DNA from: Rhizobium sp.
Lineage (GTDB): Bacteria; Pseudomonadota; Gammaproteobacteria; Xanthomonadales; Xanthomonadaceae
Direction: 5' to 3'
Assembly (NCBI GenBank): GCA_019459185.1
Contig: JAIBEO010000248.1
Span: forward strand, 1 to 47,932
DNA: 47,932 nucleotides
The notes beneath the pieces are model-generated. The model did not search any database and had not been told where the DNA came from. It worked only from the letters and a program-made list of their open reading frames with translations. The position numbers and the translations under genes were made by a program. Shown piece by piece: positions 1-12,235 of the stretch; position 1 is the first letter of the stretch; every line of letters starts with the position of its first letter.

Positions 1-91
1 CCCCCCCCCCCCGCCCCCCCCCCCCCCCCACCCACCCACCCAAAAATTGGGGAAAAAAAAAATTTTTTTAAAAAAAAAATTTTTTCCCCAA
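1..91. other. Low-complexity contig end, probable assembly artefact
   Basis: The first 91 bases are runs of C, then A, T and C blocks unlike the GC-rich complex sequence that follows. The opposite contig end shows the same behaviour with G and C runs. I read both as sequencing or assembly artefact, not as a biological terminus. No gene is called here. Confidence 0.8.
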
Positions 92-4041
<3,950 letters not shown>

Positions 4042-4042
4042 C

Positions 4043-5086
4043 ATGGACTGGATGATCTACGGCGCCAACGGCTACACCGGCCGCATGATGGTGGAAGAAG
4101 CGGTGAAGCGCGGCCTGAAACCCGTGCTCGCGGGACGCAGCGTGGCCGCCCTGGAACCGCTGGCGCAGAAGCACGGCCTGGCCGTGCGCGCCTTCGCGCT
4201 CGACAACCCCGCGGCCCTGCGCACGGGCCTCAACGGCATCGGCCTGGTGCTGCACTGCGCGGGGCCGTTTTCGGCCACCTGCCGGCCCATGCTCGAAGCC
4301 TGCCTCGACGTGGGCGCGCACTACCTCGACATCACCGGCGAAATCGACGTGTTCGCGCTCTGCCACGGACACGACGCCGCCGCCCGCGCCAAGGGCGTGG
4401 TGGTGCTGCCGGGCTCCGGTTTCGACGTGGTGCCCACCGACTGCCTGGCCGCCCAGCTCAAGCGCGAACTGCCCGGCGCCACCTCGCTGGTGCTGGCCTT
4501 CGAAGCCGGCGGCGGGCCCAGCCCCGGCACCGCCAAGACCAGCGTGGAAGGCCTGGGCAAGGGCGGCCGCGCGCGCATCGGCGGCGTGGTGAAGCGGGTG
4601 CCGCTGGCCTGGAAGACGCGCAGCTTCGAGCGCGACGGCGAGCAGCGTTTCGCCATGACCATTCCCTGGGGCGACGTCTACACGGCGTATGTCTCCACGG
4701 GCATTCCCGACATCGAGGTCTACATGGGCGTGCCGCCGGCCACGGCGTCGCGCCTGCGCCGCCTGCGCCTGCTCGGCCCGCTGCTGGGCCTGGGCCCGGT
4801 GCAGGCCTGGCTGAAGAAGCAGGTGGAAAAGAAGGTGCGTGGCCCGTCCGACAACACCCGCGGCAAGACCGGCTGCGTGGTCTGGGGAGAAGCCCGCGAC
4901 GCCGCCGGCACCGAGGTGAAGCGCCGCCTGCGCACGCCCAACGGCTACGACATCACGGTGACGGCCGCGCTGGGCATCGTGCAGCGCCTGCTGGCCGGGC
5001 CGGCGCCGGCGGGTGGCTATTACACGCCCTCGAAGCTGATGGGCGCCGACTACGTGCTGTCGCTGCCCGGCGTGCGACTCGACTGA
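4043..5086 (+). CDS. Saccharopine dehydrogenase-like / trans-acting enoyl reductase family protein
   Basis: The 347-residue protein opens with a Rossmann motif, YGANGYTGRM (about residues 6-15). It has features of the saccharopine dehydrogenase-like family: LHCAGPF, CLDVGAHYLDITGE and LPGSGFDVVPTDCLA. Bacterial members of this family are mostly uncharacterised; relatives include mycobacterial trans-acting enoyl reductases of lipid synthesis. Its start lies one base after the stop of the SDR gene at 3244, so both are probably made together and may act on the same, possibly lipid-derived, substrate. That pathway is inference. Confidence 0.8.
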   Translation: MDWMIYGANGYTGRMMVEEAVKRGLKPVLAGRSVAALEPLAQKHGLAVRAFALDNPAALRTGLNGIGLVLHCAGPFSATCRPMLEACLDVGAHYLDITGEIDVFALCHGHDAAARAKGVVVLPGSGFDVVPTDCLAAQLKRELPGATSLVLAFEAGGGPSPGTAKTSVEGLGKGGRARIGGVVKRVPLAWKTRSFERDGEQRFAMTIPWGDVYTAYVSTGIPDIEVYMGVPPATASRLRRLRLLGPLLGLGPVQAWLKKQVEKKVRGPSDNTRGKTGCVVWGEARDAAGTEVKRRLRTPNGYDITVTAALGIVQRLLAGPAPAGGYYTPSKLMGADYVLSLPGVRLD

Positions 5087-5162
5087 ACCACGCCGATTGG
5101 CGCCCGGCGGCGCGTACCGCTACCCTTGCCGGGCCCGCACCGGGCGAACCTGGAGCAAGACC

Positions 5163-5381
5163 ATGCGCATGCCTGCCTTCATCCTCGGCGTCATCCTGCT
5201 GGTCGCGGGTGGCCTGATCGCCGCCGGCGTCTTCAAGTTCCAGTCCACCGAAAAAGTGCTGGACATGGGCCCGATCGAAGTGACCAAGACCGACACCAAG
5301 TCCCCGCCGATCAACCTGGGCTGGGTGCTGATGGGCGTGGGCGCGGTCGCGCTGGTCGTCGGCGCCGTCAGCAAGAAATAA
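5163..5381 (+). CDS. Small inner-membrane protein with two hydrophobic segments
   Basis: The 72-residue protein has an N-terminal membrane segment (about residues 5-24), a polar middle ([19 protein letters not shown]) and a second membrane segment (about 52-70) ending in SKK. The architecture resembles DUF3185-type small membrane proteins, but I cannot confirm the family. The ATG at 5163 has GGAG seven bases upstream; an upstream in-frame ATG at 5097 lacks such a site and would add a non-hydrophobic leader. It is followed 19 bp later by the UPF0114 gene, with which it probably forms an operon. Confidence 0.65.
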   Translation: MRMPAFILGVILLVAGGLIAAGVFKFQSTEKVLDMGPIEVTKTDTKSPPINLGWVLMGVGAVALVVGAVSKK

Positions 5382-5400
5382 ACGAACCTACGGAAACCGC

Positions 5401-5964
5401 ATGTCGAACAACGTCCCCGCCGGCGCGCCAAAGCTCGGCCCGCTTCCCACCCTGATCTTCGCCTCGCGCTGGCTGCAGCTGCCGCTGTACCTGGGCCTGA
5501 TCATCGCCCAGTGCGTCTACGTGTTCCTGTTCCTGAAGGAGCTGACCCACCTGGTGGTGGACGCGAACACGCTCACCGAGCAGGGCATCATGCTGCTGGT
5601 GCTGGGCCTGATCGACGTGGTCATGATCTCCAACCTGCTGGTGATGGTGATCGTCGGCGGCTACGAGACCTTCGTCTCGCGCCTGAACCTGGCCGGCCAC
5701 CCCGACCAGCCGGAGTGGCTGAGCCACGTCAACGCCTCGGTGCTGAAGGTGAAGCTGGCGATGGCCATCATCGGCATCTCCTCGATCCACCTGCTCAAGA
5801 CCTTCATCGCCATTGGCGACCTGGGCGCCGAGGGTTCACGGTTCACCGAGGCCGGCGTGATGTGGCAGACCATCATCCACATGGCCTTCATCGTGTCGGC
5901 CATCGGCATCGCCTGGACCGACACGCTGATGTCGCAGTCGGTGGCGGCCAGCAAGAAGCACTGA
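5401..5964 (+). CDS. UPF0114 / YqhA-family membrane protein
   Basis: The 187-residue integral membrane protein has about four hydrophobic segments and the hallmark stretch [13 protein letters not shown] near the N-terminus. The family-typical [10 protein letters not shown] and [18 protein letters not shown] follow. It belongs to the UPF0114 (YqhA, TIGR00645) family of inner-membrane proteins, whose function is not established. Length is normal for the family. It is the last gene of the plus-strand run before uvrD. Confidence 0.88.
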   Translation: MSNNVPAGAPKLGPLPTLIFASRWLQLPLYLGLIIAQCVYVFLFLKELTHLVVDANTLTEQGIMLLVLGLIDVVMISNLLVMVIVGGYETFVSRLNLAGHPDQPEWLSHVNASVLKVKLAMAIIGISSIHLLKTFIAIGDLGAEGSRFTEAGVMWQTIIHMAFIVSAIGIAWTDTLMSQSVAASKKH

Positions 5965-6003
5965 CCGGGCGGTTTTCGCCGGCCCCGGGGGCCATGGCGC
6001 CGG

Positions 6004-6009
6004 TACAAT
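6004..6009 (+). promoter_or_regulatory. Candidate -10 box of uvrD close to the start codon
   Basis: TACAAT lies only six bases before the uvrD ATG at 6016. Transcription starting 6-7 bases downstream would begin at or next to the ATG, giving a leaderless or nearly leaderless message. No good -35 box is visible, and no Shine-Dalgarno sequence fits in the gap. Confidence 0.45.
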
Positions 6010-6015
6010 GGCGCC

Positions 6016-8196
6016 ATGGATGTCTCCCACCTGCTCGATGACCTCAACACCGCCCAGCGCGAGGCCGTTTCGGCCCCGCCGGGCCACCTGCTGGTACTGG
6101 CCGGCGCCGGTTCCGGCAAGACCCGGGTCCTGACCCACCGCATCGGCTGGCTCAACGAAGTGGTGGGCGTGCCGGCGCACGGCATCCTCGCCGTCACCTT
6201 CACCAACAAGGCCGCCGCCGAGATGCGCGGCCGCGTCGAGGCGCTGCTGCGCCATGGCAGCCGCGGCATGTGGATCGGCACCTTCCACGGCCTGGCGCAC
6301 CGCCTGCTGCGCCTGCACTGGCAGGAAGCCGGGCTGCCGGAATCGTTCCAGGTGCTCGACCAGGACGACCAGGTGCGCCTGCTCAAGCGCATCGCCGCCG
6401 ACCTCGAGCTCGACGAAGGCCGCTTCCCGCCGCGGCAGATGGCCTGGTGGATCAATGCGCAGAAGGACGAGGGCCGGCGCCCGAAACACATCCAGCCGGC
6501 CGGCGGCGATTTCTACGGCTCCACCATGCTGCGCGTGTACGAGGCCTACCAGGAGCGCTGCCAGCGCGCAGGCCTGGTGGATTTCGCCGAGCTGCTGCTG
6601 CGCGCGCACGAGCTGTGGCTGGAGCACCCGGCGCTGCTGCACCACTACCAGCAGCGGTTCCGCCACCTGCTGGTGGACGAGTTCCAGGACACGAACTCGA
6701 TCCAGTACGCCTTCGTGCGCGTGCTGGCGGGCGAGTCGGGCGAGGTGTTCGTGGTGGGTGACGACGACCAGGCCATCTACGGCTGGCGCGGCGCCAAGGT
6801 GGAGAACGTGCAGCGTTTCCTGCACGACTACCCCGGCGCGCGCACGCTCAAGCTCGAGCAGAACTACCGTTCCACCGGCAACATCCTGGCCGCCGCCAAC
6901 GCCGTCATCGCGCACAACCCGGAGCGCCTGGGCAAGCAACTGTGGACCGCCGACGGCGAGGGCGAGCCGATCGACCTGTTCGCCGCCTACAACGAGGTGG
7001 ACGAGGCGCGTTTCGTGGTCGAGCGCATCCAGGCCTGGATCCGCGACGGCGGCAGCGCCGGCGACAATGCCGTGCTCTATCGTTCGAACGCGCAGTCGCG
7101 GGCCATGGAAGAACAGCTGGTGCAGGCCGGGCTGCCCTACCGCGTTTACGGCGGCCAGCGCTTCTTCGACCGCATGGAAATCAAGGACGCGCTGGCCTAC
7201 CTGCGCCTGGTGGCCAACCGCGGCGACGATGCCGCCTTCGAGCGCGCGGTGAACACGCCGCCGCGCGGCATCGGCGGCAAGACGCTCGATGAAGTGCGCC
7301 GGCATGCGCGCGAAAACGCGATGCCCCTGTTCCAGGCCGCCGAGCTGCTGTCGGGCGAGGCGGGAGGCCTGGCGGGCCGCGCGCGCAACGCGCTGCGTGG
7401 TTTCGTCGAGCTGATGGAGTCGCTGGAGGCGGGCATCCGGGATTCGCCGCTGCACGAGCAGTTCGACCACGTGATCAGCGCCTCGGGGCTGCGCGCGCAT
7501 TACGCCGCCGAGTCGCGCGGGCAGCTTGATTCGCGGGTGGACAACCTCGACGAGCTGGTGTCGGTGGCCAGCCGCTTCGAGCGCCCCGACGACGAGGAAC
7601 TGGCGGGCATGAGCGAGCTCGTCGCTTTCCTCGGATACGCCGCGCTCGAAGCCGGCGAAGGCCAGGCCGAAGCCGGCGAAGACGGCGTGCAGCTGATGAC
7701 CCTGCACAGTGCCAAGGGCCTGGAGTTCCCGCAGGTGTTCCTGGTGGGCGTGGAGGAAGGGTTGTTCCCCAGCGGCAAGTCGCTGGAGGAAAGCGGACGG
7801 CTGGAGGAGGAGCGCCGCCTGGCCTACGTCGGCCTGACGCGCGCGCGCCAGAAGCTGGTGCTCAGCTACGCCGAATCGCGCCGCCTGCACGGCATGGAAA
7901 TGTTCGGCACGCCCTCGCGTTTCCTGCGCGAAATCCCCCAGGCGCTGCTGCGCGAGGTGCGCCCCAAGGTACAGGTCAGCCGCCCCACCGGTTTCGGCCC
8001 GCCGCGTGCCGCCGCGCTGGACGCCGCGCCAGGCATGGCCTTGCGCCTCGGCCAGCGCGTGATGCACCCCAGCTTCGGCCTGGGCGTGGTGATGGACGCC
8101 GAAGGCAGCGGCGCCCACGCCCGCATCCAGGTCAATTTCGAAACCGGCGGCGCCAAATGGCTCGTGCTCGGCTACGCCAACCTCCAACCCGCCTGA
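6016..8196 (+). CDS. uvrD: DNA helicase II UvrD
   Basis: This 726-residue SF1A 3'-to-5' DNA helicase acts in nucleotide excision repair and in methyl-directed mismatch repair. It opens with MDVSHLLDDLN, typical of UvrD and not of Rep. It shows AGAGSGKT (Walker A, residues 29-36), AVTFTNKAAAEM, GTFHGLAHRLLR, VDEFQDTN (Walker B), GDDDQAIYGWRGA, EQNYRST, TLHSAKGLEF and VGLTRARQ, that is, all helicase motifs in order. The C-terminal region (about 655-726) is the Tudor-like tail that in UvrD binds partner proteins. Length matches the E. coli enzyme (720). No defect is visible. Confidence 0.95.
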   Translation: MDVSHLLDDLNTAQREAVSAPPGHLLVLAGAGSGKTRVLTHRIGWLNEVVGVPAHGILAVTFTNKAAAEMRGRVEALLRHGSRGMWIGTFHGLAHRLLRLHWQEAGLPESFQVLDQDDQVRLLKRIAADLELDEGRFPPRQMAWWINAQKDEGRRPKHIQPAGGDFYGSTMLRVYEAYQERCQRAGLVDFAELLLRAHELWLEHPALLHHYQQRFRHLLVDEFQDTNSIQYAFVRVLAGESGEVFVVGDDDQAIYGWRGAKVENVQRFLHDYPGARTLKLEQNYRSTGNILAAANAVIAHNPERLGKQLWTADGEGEPIDLFAAYNEVDEARFVVERIQAWIRDGGSAGDNAVLYRSNAQSRAMEEQLVQAGLPYRVYGGQRFFDRMEIKDALAYLRLVANRGDDAAFERAVNTPPRGIGGKTLDEVRRHARENAMPLFQAAELLSGEAGGLAGRARNALRGFVELMESLEAGIRDSPLHEQFDHVISASGLRAHYAAESRGQLDSRVDNLDELVSVASRFERPDDEELAGMSELVAFLGYAALEAGEGQAEAGEDGVQLMTLHSAKGLEFPQVFLVGVEEGLFPSGKSLEESGRLEEERRLAYVGLTRARQKLVLSYAESRRLHGMEMFGTPSRFLREIPQALLREVRPKVQVSRPTGFGPPRAAALDAAPGMALRLGQRVMHPSFGLGVVMDAEGSGAHARIQVNFETGGAKWLVLGYANLQPA

Positions 8197-8199
8197 AGC

Positions 8200-8285
8200 A
8201 AAGAATAGGGGTCAGAGTACTATTTCCCGCCGCCCGGACGGACAGCCCGATGGGCACCGAAATAGTACTCTGACCCCTATTCTTT
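8200..8285. repeat. 86-bp element: perfect 27-bp inverted repeat around a 32-bp loop
   Basis: The arm at 8200-8226 (AAAGAATAGGGGTCAGAGTA and the next seven bases) is the exact reverse complement of 8259-8285. The loop at 8227-8258 is GC-rich. The element fills most of the gap between uvrD and the TRAP binding-protein gene, starting four bases after the uvrD stop. The GGGGTCAGAGTAC core resembles motifs I associate with REP sequences mobilised by REP-associated tyrosine transposases in Xanthomonadales. That assignment is from memory and needs a search. Transcribed, it would form a very stable hairpin and could terminate or stabilise uvrD mRNA. Confidence 0.85.
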
Positions 8286-8314
8286 TCGGGCCCCATTTTT
8301 CCGAGGATGCTGTG

Positions 8315-9409
8315 ATGAAGCGACGTGAGCTTTTGCGGGGTGCGGGCCTGGCGGCCGTGGCGACGGGCCTGGCGGCTTGCGGGGCGCAGCCGCAGGCGCA
8401 GGGCGAGTCGGCGTCGAGCGAGCGCTTCCAGTGGAAGATGGTGACCTCCTGGCCCACCAACTTCCCGGGCCTGGGCACCGGCGCCGCCAGGCTCGCCGAG
8501 ATGATCACCGCCGCCAGCGGCGGCCGGCTCGCGGTGAAGGTGTACGGCGCGGGCGAGCTGGTGCCGGCCTTCGAAGTGTTCGACGCCGTCGGCCGCGGCA
8601 CCGCCGAGATGGGCCATTCCGCCGCGTATTACTGGAAGGGCAAGGCCGCGGCCGCGCCCTTCTTCTGCGCGGTGCCCTTCGGCCTCAACGCGCAGGAAAT
8701 GAACGGCTGGCTGTACGAAGGCGGCGGCCTGGAGCTCTGGCGCGAACTGTACGCGCGCTTCGGCCTGGTGCCTTTCCCGGCCGGAAACACCGGCGTGCAG
8801 ATGGCCGGCTGGTTCCGCAAGCCGATCAACGGCCTGGCCGACCTGCAGGGCCTGAAGATGCGCATCCCGGGCCTGGGCGGCGAAGTGATGTCGCGTGTCG
8901 GCGCCACGCCGGTGAACCTGCCCGGCGCCGAGATCTTCAGCTCGCTGCAGTCGGGCGCCATCGACGCCGCCGAATGGGTGGGCCCTTACAACGACCTGGC
9001 CTTCGGCCTGCACCGCGCCGCCAAGTTCTGCTATTACCCGGGCTGGCAGGAGCCGGGCCCCACGCTCGAGTGCATGGTGAACCAGGCCGCCTGGGAGTCA
9101 CTGCCCAAGGACCTGCAGGACATCGTGGCCACCTGCTGCCGCGCCGTTAACGAGTCGATGCTGGCCGAGTTCACCGCCCGCAACCAGCAGGCGCTGGACG
9201 TGCTGGTGCGCGAGCACGGCGTCGAACTGCGCCAGCTGCCCGACGACGTGCTGCTGGCCCTGCGCAAGGCCTCGGACAAGGTGCTCGAGGAAGCCGCCGC
9301 GGCCGACCCGCTGGCGCGCAAGGCGCTCGAGTCCATGCGCGCCTTCCGCGCCCAGGCCAAGGCCTGGCACGCCGTGTCGGAAGAGGCGTATTACGCCACC
9401 CGCGGCTGA
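8315..9409 (+). CDS. TRAP transporter substrate-binding lipoprotein (DctP/TakP-like)
   Basis: The protein has about 364 residues. The N-terminus KRRELLRGAG is a twin-arginine type motif, followed by a hydrophobic stretch and a lipobox, LAAC, near residue 20. It is therefore probably a Tat-exported lipoprotein. The mature part (WKMVTSWPTNFPGLGTGA, GLKMRIPGLGGEVM, SGAIDAAEWVGPYND) fits the DctP family branch containing 2-oxo-monocarboxylate binders such as TakP; the Arg in KMRIPG is the usual carboxylate contact. GTG at 8312 precedes ATG at 8315; the ATG has GAGG eight bases upstream. The matching permease genes lie at 10853-12753 on the other strand. Confidence 0.87.
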   Translation: MKRRELLRGAGLAAVATGLAACGAQPQAQGESASSERFQWKMVTSWPTNFPGLGTGAARLAEMITAASGGRLAVKVYGAGELVPAFEVFDAVGRGTAEMGHSAAYYWKGKAAAAPFFCAVPFGLNAQEMNGWLYEGGGLELWRELYARFGLVPFPAGNTGVQMAGWFRKPINGLADLQGLKMRIPGLGGEVMSRVGATPVNLPGAEIFSSLQSGAIDAAEWVGPYNDLAFGLHRAAKFCYYPGWQEPGPTLECMVNQAAWESLPKDLQDIVATCCRAVNESMLAEFTARNQQALDVLVREHGVELRQLPDDVLLALRKASDKVLEEAAAADPLARKALESMRAFRAQAKAWHAVSEEAYYATRG

Positions 9410-9434
9410 CCCTGCCAAAGGTCACGATCCGGCG

Positions 9435-9440
9435 TATAAG
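9435..9440 (+). promoter_or_regulatory. Possible -10 box upstream of the cytochrome c gene
   Basis: TATAAG lies 86 bp before the cytochrome c start, in the gap after the TRAP binding-protein gene. No clear -35 partner is visible, so this is weak. Confidence 0.25.
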
Positions 9441-9458
9441 GCCACAATCGCCGCTGAA

Positions 9459-9483
9459 CGCGCCCCGGCCGCTCCGGGGCGCG
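9459..9483. other. GC-rich stem-loop between dctP-like and cytochrome c genes
   Basis: CGCGCCCCGG (9459-9468) pairs perfectly with CCGGGGCGCG (9474-9483) around a five-base loop. There is no T-run after it, so it is not a standard intrinsic terminator. It may be an mRNA processing or stability element between the two genes. Confidence 0.5.
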
Positions 9484-9526
9484 CTACGCGTAAAGAACGT
9501 CCACTTCCCGTAGAGGTGTTCGTGTC

Positions 9527-10435
9527 ATGCGCAAGTGGTTCAAGAGGGCCGGCATCGCCGCCGGCGTGGTGGTGGGTGCGGTGGGCGTGCTGTTCGCGGT
9601 GGCCTGGTTCAAGGCCGAGGCGGACATGGCTCGCGTCTTCACGGTGGACGACCCGCCGCTGGTGCTGGCCGGCGACGAGTCCGAACTCGCGCGCGGCGCG
9701 CACCTGTACCAGGTGGCCGGCTGCGTGGAGTGCCACGGCGAAGGCGGCCGCGGCAAGGTCTTCATCGACGCCGGCCCGGTGGCCCGCGTGGTCGCGCCCA
9801 ACCTCACGCCCGCCGCGCTGCGCGGCCGCTACGACGTGGACCAGCTGGCCGCGGCCATCCGCCACGGCGTCGGCCCCGACGGCCGCCCGCTGCGGGTGAT
9901 GCCCTCGGGCGATTTCGCCAACCTCACCGACGCCGACACCGCCGCGCTGGTCGCCCACCTGCAGGCGCTGCCCGATTCCGACAACAACCCCGGCAGCACC
10001 GAGATCCGCCCGCTGGGCCGCGTGCTGCACCTGCTGGGCAAGCTGCACCTGGTGCCCGCCGCCAGCCTGGACCACTCGCCGCGCCAGCGCACCTCGCCGC
10101 CGCCGGGCCCCACCGCGGAATACGGCGCCTACCTGGCGCAGGTTTGCACGGGTTGCCACGGCGCCGACTGGGCCGGCCAGCGCGTGCCCGGCACGCCGCC
10201 GGAGCTGCCGCCGGCCTCGAACCTTACGCCGCACGCCAACGGCCTTGCGGGCTGGACCGAAGCCGACTTCGCGCGCGTGTTCCGCGAGGGCAAGCGCCCC
10301 GACGGTAGCGACGTGCACCCGTTCATGCCCTGGCGCACCTACGGCGTGATGACCGACGACGAGGTCACGGCGCTCTGGCGCCACCTGTCCGGCCTGCCGG
10401 CGAAGCCCGGCCAGCCGAAGGCCGCCAAAGCCTAG
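9527..10435 (+). CDS. Membrane-anchored dihaem cytochrome c
   Basis: The 302-residue protein has an N-terminal uncleaved-looking membrane anchor (about residues 8-28) and two class I cytochrome c domains facing the periplasm. Haem sites are CVECH (66-70) and CTGCH (207-211). Likely axial methionines are Met125 (VMPSG) and Met267 (PFMPW). The layout resembles the cytochrome c subunits of periplasmic alcohol and sugar dehydrogenases, but no dehydrogenase gene is adjacent, so its electron donor is unknown. GAGG lies ten bases before the ATG. Its TAG stop shares CTAG (10432-10435) with the stop of the convergent GNAT gene. Confidence 0.88.
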   Translation: MRKWFKRAGIAAGVVVGAVGVLFAVAWFKAEADMARVFTVDDPPLVLAGDESELARGAHLYQVAGCVECHGEGGRGKVFIDAGPVARVVAPNLTPAALRGRYDVDQLAAAIRHGVGPDGRPLRVMPSGDFANLTDADTAALVAHLQALPDSDNNPGSTEIRPLGRVLHLLGKLHLVPAASLDHSPRQRTSPPPGPTAEYGAYLAQVCTGCHGADWAGQRVPGTPPELPPASNLTPHANGLAGWTEADFARVFREGKRPDGSDVHPFMPWRTYGVMTDDEVTALWRHLSGLPAKPGQPKAAKA

Positions 10436-10860
10436 GGCTGGCGGTAGATGTCCGGCCGGTAGCGTTCCATCACGCTCTCCGGCCGCGACAGCGGGGTGAA
10501 CCCGTAATCGGCGTACAGGCCATGCGCGTCGCGCGTGGCCAGCAGCATGCGGCGCAGGCCGGTCAGTTCCGGGTGCGCCGCCACCGCGTCCATCAGCGCC
10601 TTCGAGATGCCGCGGCCGCGGAACTCCGGCAGCACGAACACGTCGGCCAGGTAGCCGAAGGTGGCGCGGTCGCCGATCACGCGCGCGAAGCCCACCTGCC
10701 GGCCACCCAGCAGCGCGCTGAAGCACAGCGAATTCGCCACCGCCTTCTCCACCACCTCGCGCGGGATGCCCACGCACCAGTAGGCGTGTTCGCGGAGGAA
10801 ACCAAAGACCACGTCGAGGTCGACGTCGGCCGGGTTGGTGCTGATGCGAAGCTCATCCAT
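10432..10860 (-). CDS. GNAT-family N-acetyltransferase
   Basis: The 142-residue protein has a GNAT acetyl-CoA-binding motif, VLPEFRGRGISKALM, in which RGRGIS is the pyrophosphate loop. A C-terminal LYADYGF strand-loop follows. The substrate is unknown. The ATG at 10860 overlaps the end of the TRAP large-permease gene by eight bases, so it is probably the third gene of the dctQ-dctM unit. A role in modifying a transported compound is possible but not shown. Confidence 0.85.
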   Translation of the reverse strand: MDELRISTNPADVDLDVVFGFLREHAYWCVGIPREVVEKAVANSLCFSALLGGRQVGFARVIGDRATFGYLADVFVLPEFRGRGISKALMDAVAAHPELTGLRRMLLATRDAHGLYADYGFTPLSRPESVMERYRPDIYRQP

Positions 10861-12235
10861 ACAGGTAGTCCGGCAGGGCGGTGGCCAGCGAAGGGAAGGC
10901 CGCCACGGCCGCCAGCACCAGCAACTGCAACACGATGAAGGGCAGAACGCCGCGGTAGATGTCGGCCGTCCTCAATTCCGGCGGCGCCACGCCGCGCAGA
11001 TAAAATAGTGCGAAACCAAACGGCGGCGTCAGGAACGAAGTCTGCAGGTTGATGGCCATCATCACGCCCAGCCAGACGGGGTCCACGCCCATCGCCAGCA
11101 ACACCGGGCCAACGATGGGCACGATCACGAACACGATTTCGATGAAATCGAGCACGAAGCCGAGCAGGAACATCAACAGCATCACCGCGAAGATGGCGCC
11201 CCACTTGCCGCCGGGCAGCGAGGCCAACGCCTCGTGCACCAGCTCGTCGCCGCCGTATCCGCGGAACGCCAGCGAAAACAGCGCGGCGCCGACCAGGATG
11301 GCGAACACCATCGCCGTCACCTTCACCGTTTCGCTGCCGACCTCGAACAGCCGGCGCAGGCCCAGCCGCCCGTACAGCGCCGCGAAGGCCGTGGCGCCCA
11401 CCGCGCCCACCGCCGCGGCCTCGGTAGCCGTGGCGACACCGCCCAGGATCGAACCCAGCACCAGGCCGATCAGCGACAGCGCCGGCAGGATGGCCTTGGC
11501 CAGCTGAACCAGCGAGCGCGGCTGCGCTTCCTGCAGCGCCGGCGCGCGCTCCGGCTGGCGCCAGGCCACCCACAGCGCGTACAGCAGGTACATCGCCACC
11601 AGCGCCAGCCCCGGCACCAGTGCGCCGGCGAACAGGTCGCCCACCGACACCGTTTCCGGCGCGTAGATGCCCTGCTTCAGCTGCGCCTGCTGGTAGGCGT
11701 TGCCCAGCTGGTCGCCCAGCAGCACCAGCACGATCGAAGGCGGGATGACCTGGCCCAGCGTGCCCGAGGCGCAGATGGCGCCGCTGGCCAGGCGCGGGCA
11801 GTAGCCGTGGCGCAGCATGGTGGGCAGGGAAATCAGGCCCATGGCCACCACCGTGGCGCCGACGATGCCGGTGGACGCCGCCAGCACCGCGCCCACCAGC
11901 AGCACCGCCACCACCAGGCCGCCGCGCACGCGGCCGAACAGCGCCGCCACCGCCTCGAGCAGGGCTTCGGCGATGCGCGAGCGTTCCAGCATCACGCCCA
12001 TGAACACGAACAGCGGCACCGCCACCAGGGTTTCGTTGCTCATCACGCCGAACACGCGGTTCGGGAAGGCCTCGAGGAAGCTGGCGTCGAAGTTGCCGAG
12101 CACGATGCCGGCGCCCGCGGCCAGCAGCGCCACGCCGCCGAGCACGAAGGCCACCGGGAAGCCACTGGCCAGCCCGGCCAGCAGGCCGAGCAGGAGCAGC
12201 ACGAGCATCAGGATGTGCTGGTCGTGCAGGCTCAT
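10853..12235 (-). CDS. dctM: TRAP transporter large permease (DctM)
   Basis: The 460-residue, strongly hydrophobic protein has about 12 membrane segments. It carries signatures of the DctM subunit: GFPVAFVLGGVALL near the N-terminus, VPLFVFMG, STGIVGATVVAMG, ASGTLGQVIPPSIVLVLLGDQ, ATATEAAAVGA and NLQTSFLTPPFGFALFYL. It forms the Na+-driven channel that takes substrate from the periplasmic binding protein. The ATG at 12235 overlaps the dctQ stop in ATGA, showing tight coupling. The binding-protein gene is not in this operon but on the opposite strand at 8315. Confidence 0.93.
   Translation of the reverse strand: MSLHDQHILMLVLLLLGLLAGLASGFPVAFVLGGVALLAAGAGIVLGNFDASFLEAFPNRVFGVMSNETLVAVPLFVFMGVMLERSRIAEALLEAVAALFGRVRGGLVVAVLLVGAVLAASTGIVGATVVAMGLISLPTMLRHGYCPRLASGAICASGTLGQVIPPSIVLVLLGDQLGNAYQQAQLKQGIYAPETVSVGDLFAGALVPGLALVAMYLLYALWVAWRQPERAPALQEAQPRSLVQLAKAILPALSLIGLVLGSILGGVATATEAAAVGAVGATAFAALYGRLGLRRLFEVGSETVKVTAMVFAILVGAALFSLAFRGYGGDELVHEALASLPGGKWGAIFAVMLLMFLLGFVLDFIEIVFVIVPIVGPVLLAMGVDPVWLGVMMAINLQTSFLTPPFGFALFYLRGVAPPELRTADIYRGVLPFIVLQLLVLAAVAAFPSLATALPDYLYG

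Noticed and set aside
8287-8305. Further copy of the contig-edge 16-bp repeat (GGGCCCCATTTTTCCGA)
   Set aside because: Only CCCCATTTT is shared and the rest diverges; too short to call a repeat copy.
9459-9483. Intrinsic terminator after the TRAP binding-protein gene
   Set aside because: The stem is strong but no T-run follows on either strand, so it is listed only as a stem-loop.
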